Origin: Propionibacteriaceae bacterium
Lineage (GTDB): Bacteria; Actinomycetota; Actinomycetes; Propionibacteriales; Propionibacteriaceae
Assembly (NCBI GenBank): GCA_031262485.1
Contig: JAISHO010000010.1
Coordinates: 35,642-99,641, forward strand
Direction: 5' to 3'
Length of the DNA stretch: 64,000 bases
Shown here: piece after piece, positions 36,694-44,750 of the stretch
Layout of the letters: each line of letters starts with the position of its first letter
How positions within the stretch are numbered: the first letter of the stretch is position 1
Program-made: the position numbers and the translations under genes
Notes under the pieces: generated by a model
Databases searched by the model: none
What the model saw: the letters and a program-made list of their open reading frames with translations, nothing else
Told to the model about the DNA's origin: nothing

Positions 36694-37968
36694 TCACCCA
36701 TGGGCGCTCACGACGGCCAACTCGTCCCACCGGGTGGTGGCGCGCCGCGAGAGGGCGTCTTGGCGCATGTCGAAGTCGTGGTGTTTGAGGCCGGCGACGC
36801 CGAGGGCGACGGTGTGGCGGCCGAAGCGGGCGTCGAGGTGGTCGAGGGCCTCGCCGAGGCCGGAGTCCTCCGGAGCCCCGAGGGGCGGTTGCCATTCTTG
36901 CTGGACGCCGACGAGGGTGACGCCGGCGCGGTTGTAGCGCACGCCGGGGAGGATGCGGGGACGGATCGCGCGGGTGACGTCGCGCACGATGACGAGCGGG
37001 TCGGCCGTCGGGGAGGTGAAGTCGCAGGTGGCGCGGATGAACACGGGGTGGTCGCCGAACCAGGAGGAGGAGGCGTGGGTCTCGGCCGAGGCGGCGACGC
37101 AGTGGGCGCGCCGCAACCGGGAGACGGCCTGCTGGGCGAAGGTCGAGACGGCGGCGACGATGACGTCGGGGTCGCTCGTCGGTGTGCCGAACATGCGCGA
37201 GGTGACGAGGGTGCGCCGCGGCGGCGGGTGCTCGTCGAGGGCGATCATGGGGATCCCCCGCAGTTCGAGGACGGTGCGTTCGAGGACGATGCTGAAACGC
37301 CGCCGGATCTCGTGCGGGTCGGCGTCGCGCAGATCGGCCACCGTGTCGATGCCGAGCAGGGTCAGTTTGCGGGCGGTGCGTCCGGCCACGCCCCACACCT
37401 CCGTCGTCGGATACGAACGCATGATGCGCGTCGCCTGCTCGGGGGTGTACCGCCCGAAATCGCACACCCCCGCCAGCGCCGGCGACCGTTTGGCGCCATG
37501 GTTGGCCAGCTTGGCGAGGGTTTTCGTCCGCGCCACCCCGACGGAGACGGGGATCCCGAGCCGCCGGGCGACGTCGTCGCGCACCCGCTCGCCGAAGCGT
37601 TGCGGATCGAGCCTGCGGGCCGGCAAGCGCACGAACGTCTCGTCGATCGAATAGGGCTCCATGAACGCCGCGTGGTCGGCGACGATCCGCATGAGCCGCG
37701 CCGACAAGTCGGCGTACAACTCGTAGTTGCTCGAGCGCGCTTCCAAGCCCCAGACGCGCGCCTGCTTGCGCAAGGAATACCACGGCGTGCCGTTGGCGAC
37801 GCCGAGATCCTTCGCCTCCTGCGACCGCGCCACCACGCACCCATCGTTGTTCGAGAGGACGACGACGGGCCGCCCCTCGAGCCGCGGATCGAACAGACGC
37901 TCACAGGAGACGTAGAAATTATTCGCGTCGATGAGCCCGTAGAGGGTCGTGGGCTCCGTCTCGTTCAT
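36694..37968 (-). CDS. umuC: Y-family DNA polymerase (UmuC, Pol V catalytic subunit)
   Basis: Error-prone translesion polymerase. Catalytic motifs are intact: [17 protein letters not shown] with the first metal-binding Asp, [15 protein letters not shown], and YSIDETFV (SIDE). [17 protein letters not shown] and a little-finger region follow; 424 aa is normal for UmuC. The start at 37968 overlaps the umuD stop by 4 nt (ATGA), so the two are translationally coupled and share the SOS promoter. Confidence 0.95.
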   Translation of the reverse strand: MNETEPTTLYGLIDANNFYVSCERLFDPRLEGRPVVVLSNNDGCVVARSQEAKDLGVANGTPWYSLRKQARVWGLEARSSNYELYADLSARLMRIVADHAAFMEPYSIDETFVRLPARRLDPQRFGERVRDDVARRLGIPVSVGVARTKTLAKLANHGAKRSPALAGVCDFGRYTPEQATRIMRSYPTTEVWGVAGRTARKLTLLGIDTVADLRDADPHEIRRRFSIVLERTVLELRGIPMIALDEHPPPRRTLVTSRMFGTPTSDPDVIVAAVSTFAQQAVSRLRRAHCVAASAETHASSSWFGDHPVFIRATCDFTSPTADPLVIVRDVTRAIRPRILPGVRYNRAGVTLVGVQQEWQPPLGAPEDSGLGEALDHLDARFGRHTVALGVAGLKHHDFDMRQDALSRRATTRWDELAVVSAHG

Positions 37969-38435
37969 CGCCGGTAGCGACGCAGCGCCCACGTCACGAC
38001 ACCCCAGACTCGGACGCCGCCGGTGAGCGGGACGACCTCGCCGAAGTCCCAGCCAGCCCGCAAAGCCGCTCGCCCCCGCCAGGAGACGAGGCGACGGATC
38101 GCCAGCTCCCCTTCGACGACTGCGACGACGACGTCACCACAATGCGCGCGCAATGACCGGTCAACGAGCACGACATCGCCGTCGTCGATCCCTGCCTCCG
38201 CCATCGCGGAACCGGAGACTCGCACAGCGAACGTCGACATCGCGTCCCGCACGAGCACCGCGTCCAGATCGAGCGCCGGCTTGGCGTAATCCTGCGCCGG
38301 CGATCCGAACCCCGTCAGCGCCCGCGACCCCGGCTGTTCGCCCCCCGGGTTTCCCCATTCTTCTTCACGCTCCCCCGCCAGGCCAGCCATGCCCCTGCCG
38401 CCCTCGCGCGTCGCGCCGATCAACTCCACCCGCAT
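37965..38435 (-). CDS. umuD: UmuD-like S24 protein lacking the catalytic Ser-Lys dyad
   Basis: 156 aa. The C-terminal S24/LexA fold is clear ([41 protein letters not shown]) and it directly precedes umuC. By alignment with E. coli UmuD the catalytic serine of SGDSM is Ala77 here (SGSAM), and the catalytic lysine of FTVKKL is Arg114 (LAIRRL). The Cys-Gly cleavage site corresponds to Thr41-Gly42 ([10 protein letters not shown]). Self-cleavage to UmuD' should therefore be impossible by the usual mechanism. The N-terminus is longer and Gly/Glu-rich. ATG follows GGAG; a perfect LexA box lies 22 bp upstream. Confidence 0.88.
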   Translation of the reverse strand: MRVELIGATREGGRGMAGLAGEREEEWGNPGGEQPGSRALTGFGSPAQDYAKPALDLDAVLVRDAMSTFAVRVSGSAMAEAGIDDGDVVLVDRSLRAHCGDVVVAVVEGELAIRRLVSWRGRAALRAGWDFGEVVPLTGGVRVWGVVTWALRRYRR

Positions 38436-38456
38436 GTCTCCAGGCTAGCAGGATGG

Positions 38457-38472
38457 TCGAACACTCGTTCGA
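38457..38472. promoter_or_regulatory. LexA (SOS) box upstream of umuDC
   Basis: TCGAACACTCGTTCGA is a perfect match to the Gram-positive/actinobacterial LexA palindrome TCGAAC-N4-GTTCGA, placed 22 bp before the umuD start codon. It implies DNA-damage induction of umuDC. Confidence 0.9.
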
Positions 38473-38619
38473 ACAAAGGGGAGACGGAGACGCCGGAGCG
38501 AAGGCCACGGGGTCGAGTCTCATGTTCCACTTCAGGGATCAGGAAGAGACGATGGCGCGAGCGGTCATACGAGGGGTGCCCGCGCACGAGTATGCGATGC
38601 GCGAGAATGGTCCTCTTCG

Positions 38620-39510
38620 CTAGAACCGGCCGCCGCCACCCCCGCCACGATGGGAGCCGCTGGAGCCGAAGCGCCCACCTCCGCCACCGCCCCGGCTTCC
38701 GCCGCTGGAGTTGAACCATCCGCCGCTCCGGCTGGAACCGTTCGACGAACTCCAACTGGAATCGTTCGAAGAGCTCCCACGGGAACTCGAGCTGCCACCG
38801 GATGAGGAGTCACCAAAGGGGAACAGCAGGCCGAAAGCGATGGTTCCAACGCTGGCTACGATAATGGCAAACACCACTTCTGCTCTGAGGGTGCCGCGGA
38901 AACCCAGGAAAAGTGGAAGGGCGATCCCTGAGACGGAGACGATCCAGAAGAACAGGGTGGCGAGCTCTGATTCGGTGGCTAGCTTCGAGGGTGGTTTCTT
39001 GTTCAGGAAATGGCGAATGAGTGCTCCCACGCCCCCTCCCACGGCGAAGGGGAGGACGAACAGACCGAAGAAGGCGAAGAACTCATCCCAAGACCATTCC
39101 GATATCCACCCCCCGGCGAGCCACATCGCGTAGAGGATCAGTTCGATGACGGCGGGAGCGAATGAGAGAACGGCAAAAATAATTGTCGCTTCTTTACTTT
39201 GGAGGAAGGCTAGATTCTCAAATCTCGTGGCGAGCTTGCCTCGGAGCCATCTGATCCCCAGGAAGACGACGATCCCGGCGCCCAGGAGGATCGGAAAGAT
39301 CGTGCCTTCCTGATAGGCCGATAGCGACCAGGGGACGAAGATGACGAGTCCGATCAGGATGGGGGCGGCATTCCCGGAGAACGTTTTCCACGCGCTCGAG
39401 GAGGTCGTGTCCTGCGCGTCGGAATCGACCGCGCTCAAAGAATGACTCTTCGCTTTCGTGGAGTGACGTTCGCGCTTCCCCTGTGTCCGATCGCGCTTCG
39501 AACTTGCCAT
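38620..39510 (-). CDS. Multi-pass membrane protein with Ser-rich linker and GGGGGGRF C-terminus
   Basis: 296 aa from ATG 39510, with GAAGGAG upstream; a longer open frame lacks a site. After a basic, polar N-terminus of about 45 residues come some six hydrophobic helices, then a Ser/Asn/Trp-rich linker and two Gly units, SRGGGGGGRF and HRGGGGGGRF, at the very end. The core is paralogous to the product of 31486-32277 (GTIFPILLGAG, PAVIELILY). Family and function unknown. The gene follows the SOS box of umuD divergently and may have its own promoter. Confidence 0.78.
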   Translation of the reverse strand: MASSKRDRTQGKRERHSTKAKSHSLSAVDSDAQDTTSSSAWKTFSGNAAPILIGLVIFVPWSLSAYQEGTIFPILLGAGIVVFLGIRWLRGKLATRFENLAFLQSKEATIIFAVLSFAPAVIELILYAMWLAGGWISEWSWDEFFAFFGLFVLPFAVGGGVGALIRHFLNKKPPSKLATESELATLFFWIVSVSGIALPLFLGFRGTLRAEVVFAIIVASVGTIAFGLLFPFGDSSSGGSSSSRGSSSNDSSWSSSNGSSRSGGWFNSSGGSRGGGGGGRFGSSGSHRGGGGGGRF

Positions 39511-39698
39511 CTCAGACTCCTTCACCAGACCCCCACGACCATCCCGTGGGACCACCGTCGACCGAAGAAAAGATTCGATGCCAAACCTCATATTTCCACG
39601 ACTCCGCTCCCTCCAGGAGCCATGTCCGATGACGAGGCATTCGGGGCGGTCGGGCTCTCGCTGCCCGCCGATAACAGTCGGGGACCTAAACGAGTTGG

Positions 39699-40940
39699 TC
39701 ATTCGTAGAACACGGCTGGGTTGAGAATCTGATGCCCCCACAGGAACTCGCGATCAACGGTCGTGAGGCGCGCCTGGTCGGCGGCATCGTTCCACCCTTC
39801 ATTGATCATGACAACGATTCTCTCGATCACCTCGTTCGCTTCAGCTGCGGTGAGGCCGTAGACGGAGGCGGACGTTTGTAGTCCGGCGAACGTGCTGTCG
39901 CGCCGTCCGTCCCGGCTATAAGCCATCGCTTGCTGAGCGGTTTCGCCGCTGCGATTGCTGGGTGACAGGTCGTACGCGGGGGTGAGCTCGAGGTGCTGGC
40001 CGTCCCAGAAGGCGGCGTGGTTGCGAGCGTGGTCGTCGATGTTGGTGACGGCGATATTGAAAGCGATCCGTTCGAATAACTCCCGACCGGCAGTTCCCGG
40101 ATTGGCTTCGTGGGCACGGAGTGTGTCGAGCATGTCCGGGTAGGCGCCGTAACGGGCACTGACCTCGTCAAGATTCATGAGGGTGAGTCCGGAGATCACC
40201 AGCCGGCGCGTTCCTCCTTGCCCGCGGTCGAACCTTTCCGTGAGAAGAACCTTGCGTCCGCTGGTCTCGACCACGAATGAATCGGGCACCGTGATCCCAC
40301 AGGCTCGTGCGAGGTTGAAGCACGCCGCTTCGGCTCCGACAATATTGAAATTGTCAGTGTGGGTGGAGAACTTGGCGATGAATTGCCGGTCGCCGTCTTG
40401 GACGAGGGCCTTGGGGCGCGCTCCACCGATCGTGGTGCCGTTGACGGCCGCTGCGGCTAGATCCGGAGGCAGGGGTTCGCCTTCGTCGACGAGATCGGAA
40501 ATATGGAGCAGTTGTTCTAGCGTCGCATCATCCTCGCGTGGAACATAGGTGATGGGGTCGGCTTGGAAATCGATCGCCCCGAGCCTGTTCGAGGCTGATT
40601 CCATGAGGAACGTCGCCTCAGAGAGCGAATCCACATCGGTCGATCGCCCCCGCATTCCGGTCAAGCGGTTAAGAATGACGCGACGACCCCACGCGTCGGG
40701 AGCCGCGTCTCGGATGCAACCAGGCATTCCCAAATCGCCGGTTGGCCCGAAAATCTCACGCTCAAGGGGCAACTGGGGGGCGTAGAGACTAAGAGCGTCG
40801 TTCCGCTCGAGATAACGCTCGCCGTAGCGGAAGGCGAGGCCGTCGCTACGAGCGATGAGACCACCACACGGAACGGGCTCTGTTCGCCCAGGAAGCCAGA
40901 CCCAGACGAAGATCGCCGGATCAGAAGTCGAAGGCGCCAT
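39699..40940 (-). CDS. hipA: HipA-like serine/threonine kinase toxin
   Basis: About 413 aa. The N-terminal HipA domain (ALSLYAPQLPLEREIFGP) is followed by GTTIGGARPKALV and the kinase core with KFSTHTDNFNIVGAEA, VETSGRKVLLTERFDRG and the catalytic segment NIAVTNIDDHARNHAAFW. HipA toxins phosphorylate an aminoacyl-tRNA synthetase and cause dormancy. ATG at 40940 or 40943, overlapping the antitoxin gene by about 20 nt. Confidence 0.92.
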   Translation of the reverse strand: MAPSTSDPAIFVWVWLPGRTEPVPCGGLIARSDGLAFRYGERYLERNDALSLYAPQLPLEREIFGPTGDLGMPGCIRDAAPDAWGRRVILNRLTGMRGRSTDVDSLSEATFLMESASNRLGAIDFQADPITYVPREDDATLEQLLHISDLVDEGEPLPPDLAAAAVNGTTIGGARPKALVQDGDRQFIAKFSTHTDNFNIVGAEAACFNLARACGITVPDSFVVETSGRKVLLTERFDRGQGGTRRLVISGLTLMNLDEVSARYGAYPDMLDTLRAHEANPGTAGRELFERIAFNIAVTNIDDHARNHAAFWDGQHLELTPAYDLSPSNRSGETAQQAMAYSRDGRRDSTFAGLQTSASVYGLTAAEANEVIERIVVMINEGWNDAADQARLTTVDREFLWGHQILNPAVFYE

Positions 40941-41268
40941 CATCGTCCCTCTCGTGCGGATGGTCGACCCGCGTGGGAAGCAGTGCGATCTTCTCCTGCC
41001 CGATGCGCCTCAGCATGGCCAGTTGGGCTCGGTCCTCGGCGCCAAAGAGGGGCACGCCCGCCATGGCCGCGACGTTGAGGACGTTGCCGATCGACGGGTT
41101 GGGCGAGCCTTGCTCGATCGCGGAGACGGTGGCGCGCGAGACGGCCGCCCGGGCCGCGAGTTCCGCTGCCGTCCAGTTCTTCGCATGGCGTGCGAGACGG
41201 ATCTGTTGGCCGAGCACGCAGGCCGCGTCGGCGGCGACCGGAGTCATAGAGATTTGCTGTCGTCCCAT
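40921..41268 (-). CDS. hipB: HipB-like XRE family antitoxin
   Basis: 115 aa with a helix-turn-helix domain (LGQQIRLARHAKNWTAAELAARAAVSRATVSAIEQG) and a polar C-terminal tail ending DDDGAFDF. It binds and neutralises HipA and represses the operon. An inverted repeat upstream is a likely self-operator. Overlaps hipA. Confidence 0.9.
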   Translation of the reverse strand: MGRQQISMTPVAADAACVLGQQIRLARHAKNWTAAELAARAAVSRATVSAIEQGSPNPSIGNVLNVAAMAGVPLFGAEDRAQLAMLRRIGQEKIALLPTRVDHPHERDDDGAFDF

Positions 41269-41286
41269 GATGTCTAATATTACCAG

Positions 41287-41303
41287 CCTAATTCAGTATT
41301 AGG
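41287..41303. promoter_or_regulatory. HipB operator-like inverted repeat
   Basis: CCTAAT-TCAGT-ATTAGG is a perfect 6-bp inverted repeat 19 bp upstream of hipB; a related TCTAATATTA lies at 41273-41282 nearer the start. The paired sites fit autoregulation by HipB. Confidence 0.5.
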
Positions 41304-41442
41304 ACGGAAGTATCATCAGAGTTGCGTATCTACTCACGCTGGATGCTCCGCTTCACAACTCTCAATGATTGGCTGGCGCTGGCAGCCCCGTCACCCGCTA
41401 GCCGAGCAGTCAGTTGATGATGTTCCTCTGTGTGCTTCCGCC

Positions 41443-42405
41443 ATGTTCGAGCGGGCCGTTGACAGCCTGCACCTGCGCTCGAACGTCGACCTGTATCTCA
41501 CGGGTTCGAATGCTCATCTCCTTTCCGGCGATCTGGCGACGCTCATCTCAGGTCGCCACGTCGGGATCGCGATGCTGCCCTTCTCCTTCGCCGAGTTCGT
41601 TGAGCGACGGCGAAATGATCCTCAGGTTGGAGCCGACCTCACGCTCTCGGGCCTATAAAGCGACTATGTCCGGTTCGGCTCGTTCCCCTATGTGGCCGAG
41701 TTGATCCCCGATCTGGACATCGCCAAGGACTACCTCGACGGCATCGTCAACACCGTCCTCCTCAAAAACGTGGCCGTGAGACAACGGGTCTATAATACCG
41801 CGATGTTGTCTGATGTCGTCTCTTTCTTCGCTCACAACATTGGCAATCTGGCGTCGACGCGCCGGATCGCCGCGTCGCCCTCCCACGCCGGGCGACCACC
41901 CTCCCCAGCAACAGTGGAGAGTTATCTGACCGGCCTCGTCGACGCTTTCTTCTTCTTTCCCGTCTAGCGATGGGATGTCGCGAGTCTGCGCCACCTTGAG
42001 GGCCCCGAGAAGTACCACATCGTCGACCCGGGAATGCGCTACTCCCTCGTCGGTTAGGCCGGAGGCAACGCCGGCCGCGTCCTCGAGAACGTCGTCTACC
42101 TCGAGCTACGCCGCCGCCACAAGCAGGTCAAAATCGGCCACTCCGCCGCCGGCGAGATCGATTTCGTCGTCAGCCAAGGAACCGACGTTGCCTACATCCA
42201 AGTCTCCGAGACGGTCCGCGACTCCGTCACCCTGGCCCGTGGACTCAAACCTCTCGAGGCGCTCAAGAACCACTACCCGAAATACCTCCTGACGATGGAC
42301 GAGAACCCACCTATCTCCCACAATGGGATCCAGAAGCTCAACTGTCTGGATTGGCTCATCGATGGGGCAAGCGGGAAAACTAGATATGGTATAGGGTCAA
42401 CATAA
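41443..42405 (+). pseudogene. Decayed DUF4143-type ATPase, 5' part missing, three in-frame stops
   Basis: Frame 1 encodes a protein colinear with the C-terminal three quarters of the intact ATPase at 45750-46979: FERAVDSLHLRSNVDLYLTG, SGDLATLISG, LPFSFAEF, then RVLENVVYLELRRRHKQVKIG and ETVRDSVTLARGLKPL. Three stops interrupt it without any frameshift: TAA 41656, TAG 41965 and TAG 42055. The Walker A/B part is absent. Just before it, 41407-41440 resembles the 3' end of a minus-strand copy (23 bp with one mismatch to 45776-45798), so two remnants in opposite directions are joined near 41440. Confidence 0.8.
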
Positions 42406-42460
42406 TATTTATTATGTGCAAGTATATTGCATATTCTGATGGCTCTGACGTCTTTCTGGC

Positions 42461-42482
42461 ACTGGAGAGGAAGCTCCAGTGA
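42461..42482. promoter_or_regulatory. Hairpin CACTGGAG-N6-CTCCAGTG
   Basis: A perfect 8-bp stem with a 6-nt loop upstream of the island genes; no T-run follows. It may be a leader structure or a terminator shielding the island from upstream transcription. Confidence 0.45.
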
Positions 42483-42615
42483 TTGATGTCTGGAAGCTGT
42501 AGTTTCTCTTCGTCGTGCGATATTCTTTCCTGAAATTGGGGCTCTTTCCTGACCCCATAGAGTATGATCTCATAATCAGGGTAACAGGTCTCTGTTTAAG
42601 TTCTCTGGAGAAGTC

Positions 42616-43224
42616 GTGCTTGGAAAAATCATTATCCTTCCAATAGGAAAAGAGAATAGAGATATTTCATCATTTATGCGACTGCATAAGGTCGGAAGTA
42701 TCCTTACCTATATTCGTATACCACTCGGATTATTAACAGTTATTTCCGTGATTATTGGAAGTTGGTCGATCGCCGCGTCGCTGGTAGTTCTGTTTGTCGT
42801 ACTTGACGTAGTCGATGGACGATTTGCTCGCCTAGGGGGAATTCAGGACACTGCAAAGAGACGCGCTGTAGACGCTACTGCGGATAAGCTATCTGTCCAT
42901 GCGTGTGCAGCTTCCGTATGTTTTTCAATGCCTGAGGTTCTCTATTTGTGGGTTCCTCTTGTAATACGCGATTTGGCTCAAGGAGTCATAGCCGGTCGGG
43001 CACTGATTAACTATCGCGTAGTAATTGCGGGAGCTCCATGGCATCGGTTGTTCAGTTTATCTATGGCAGTTTGGGGAGTGTATATGCTGGTAACTCGCAA
43101 TCCGGGGGCTGCCTTGGCCGCAATAGCGTTCGCTATTGGAGTTTTCTCGCTCATTGATTACGGAAATCAAACAATGCTATTCACGAAACGAGAGAGAGAA
43201 GTGCACACTGAGCTCATGGGGTAG
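42616..43224 (+). CDS. CDP-alcohol phosphatidyltransferase family membrane protein
   Basis: 202 aa, GTG start with GGAG 6 bases upstream. The family motif is visible from residue 64: D64-x2-D67-G68-x2-A71-R72, then D86 and D90. All four catalytic or metal-binding Asp residues are present, but the Gly expected four residues before D86 is Arg82. Five or six hydrophobic helices. Enzymes of this family join a CDP-lipid to an alcohol such as inositol, glycerol phosphate or serine. The low GC and lack of lipid genes nearby suggest an acquired, specialised role. Confidence 0.75.
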   Translation: MLGKIIILPIGKENRDISSFMRLHKVGSILTYIRIPLGLLTVISVIIGSWSIAASLVVLFVVLDVVDGRFARLGGIQDTAKRRAVDATADKLSVHACAASVCFSMPEVLYLWVPLVIRDLAQGVIAGRALINYRVVIAGAPWHRLFSLSMAVWGVYMLVTRNPGAALAAIAFAIGVFSLIDYGNQTMLFTKREREVHTELMG

Positions 43225-43250
43225 ATTTCACCAAAAAGTAGGGACTGAGG

Positions 43251-43970
43251 ATGAGCAGCGTCCAAGAAATACCTATGCAGCAACGGTCGCAGGTAATGCT
43301 TCTGACTGTCGTTACGCTGATATGTGTCTGTTATTTCCTGATAATAAAGACGAACTTTGGATCTAGCGGGGTAGATAGATTTTTTAGCCTCTATAAAAAA
43401 TATTTTATCCCGTGCTTCCTTATGGCTGTGGCTACTATATATGGATGGCTGCCGGTATTGGTCGGGAAAATTCCCGAGATTGGATTCTTTGGAATAAGGT
43501 CCGATGATACCGGGGAAGAGGGTGCCACAACTAGTAGGCTGAGCAAGGCTGTTGCATCCCTTGCAAAGGTGCACAAATTTCTATATAAGAAAAGAATACA
43601 GGATATAGTTGTAGTTATTTCAGCAATATCAATGTATGCCCAAATTGGGTTTTTGATTTTGCTTGATGGTGGAGTGACGGCGAGCCATTATGACGTAATG
43701 TTTACTGGGTGCATATTCGGCCCTTTATTTGTTGCTAATACACTTAAAATGAAGATATGGACTGTAATAATAGGTTCGATAATGTATGCATTTCTATTTT
43801 TTATCCCTCCCATTATTCCAACCTCCGAGAATAATAAGTTAGTGGTCTTCATCACTCAATTCATAGCGATATCAATCATGGTCATAACGTTCTTCCTGAA
43901 AGATATTAGTCTATGGATATCAAAATTTGTATCCATGCTGCAGAAAGAAATCGCCAATCCTCAAGGATAG
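43251..43970 (+). CDS. Membrane protein of unknown function
   Basis: 239 aa, starting 26 bp after the phosphatidyltransferase gene, so probably in the same operon. Hydrophobic segments lie at about 15-33, 52-70, 115-137, 147-160, 168-190 and 203-218; a charged loop (RSDDTGEEGATTSRLSK) separates the second and third. No family recognised. AT-rich codon use like its partner. A function with the upstream lipid enzyme (making, sensing or moving its product) is a guess from gene order only. Confidence 0.65.
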   Translation: MSSVQEIPMQQRSQVMLLTVVTLICVCYFLIIKTNFGSSGVDRFFSLYKKYFIPCFLMAVATIYGWLPVLVGKIPEIGFFGIRSDDTGEEGATTSRLSKAVASLAKVHKFLYKKRIQDIVVVISAISMYAQIGFLILLDGGVTASHYDVMFTGCIFGPLFVANTLKMKIWTVIIGSIMYAFLFFIPPIIPTSENNKLVVFITQFIAISIMVITFFLKDISLWISKFVSMLQKEIANPQG

Positions 43971-44336
43971 AGAAGGAGGGTTTTAGTTATGAATTTAGTA
44001 ACTCGACGCTAAAAAATAATTCCTTCGGAACTGACTTCGCCGATTTTCTGTTCACCTATACTAAACATTGTAGACGCGACAGACCACTAGAATCCCGACA
44101 ATAGTCGCTATGCGTCCTGCGCCAGCCCCATCCCTGAGGACTGAGTACAGACGTTCATCGGAAGCAGTAGAAGACTCGAACACGTCGATATTGCTGGTAA
44201 TCAGTCCAGATTAGGTTTGACAGGTTGCGTCATCCTGCTCGTCTCTCTTTCTAAGGCTAGAGGTTTGTGGAAGACCTAGTGCGGCTTGGTTGGAAGCGTA
44301 TCCCTCGGTCTCATCGAGGTGGCTGAAGCCGGGTGC
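43971..44336. other. Gene-free region with repeat copy
   Basis: About 365 bp between the island membrane protein and the mazF-type gene. Base composition returns to high GC within it. It contains the repeat copy at 44064-44090; nothing else is recognisable. Confidence 0.5.
44064..44090. repeat. Half copy of the palindromic element found at 9964-10015
   Basis: 27 bases match 9989-10015 with 24 identities; the last 16 (CGCGACAGACCACTAG) are identical. Only one arm is present here. It marks the right end of the AT-rich island, so it may be a transposon end or an integration scar. Confidence 0.7.
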
Positions 44337-44750
44337 TTAACGGATCTGTTCCCGGATGATGGCGCCCGTCCAATCGTCGGGGTCGTCGTAGGTCTCGATG
44401 AGGTGGCGGGCCTCCATCACTGCGGCGAAGACCACGGGGTCAAGGCTTCCGATCCGCTGGAGGAAGCGGGAGGGGACGACGGCGCGGACGGCGTCGCAGA
44501 CGGCCACGCAGGGGCGTTCGATTCCGTGGTCGGTGGGGATGGCGGGGCGCAACCGTTGCGGTCGGCGAGAAGCGGAGAGGGGGACGACACTGATGAGGTC
44601 GTAGGGGGAACCCGTCAGAAGAGAATCGTGGGAGACGACGACGGAGGGGCGGTTCTTCCCCGGCTCGCCTGGTCTCCCGGCGCCGAGCGAGACTAGCCAG
44701 ATCTCGCCCTGACGAGGCCAGACGGTCGTCGCGCCGAGCGGTTCAGACAT
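44337..44750 (-). CDS. MazF/PemK-type toxin
   Basis: 137 aa with the MazF fold signature: RQGEIWLVSLGAGRPGEPGKNRPSVVVSHD, DLISVVPLSASRR, and CVAVCDAVRAVVPSRFLQR. Sequence-specific endoribonucleases of this family cut mRNA when free of antitoxin. Overlaps the upstream antitoxin gene by 8 nt. Confidence 0.85.
   Translation of the reverse strand: MSEPLGATTVWPRQGEIWLVSLGAGRPGEPGKNRPSVVVSHDSLLTGSPYDLISVVPLSASRRPQRLRPAIPTDHGIERPCVAVCDAVRAVVPSRFLQRIGSLDPVVFAAVMEARHLIETYDDPDDWTGAIIREQIR

Larger units (their letters stand above)
42405..44095. other. AT-rich accessory island
   Basis: From about 42400 to 44095 base composition drops sharply below that of all neighbours, codon use shifts to AT-ending codons, and two genes are unlike anything else in the window. 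The left side abuts the decayed ATPase and the right side ends at the 27-bp repeat at 44064-44090. It is probably acquired DNA. Confidence 0.7.

Noticed and set aside
36527..37840. Second minus-strand frame within umuC
   Set aside because: Arg-rich shadow of umuC in another frame; the umuC frame keeps the Y-family catalytic motifs.
43913..44104. 63-aa plus-strand frame at the end of the AT-rich island
   Set aside because: It overlaps the membrane-protein gene in another frame, lacks a ribosome site and runs through the repeat copy.
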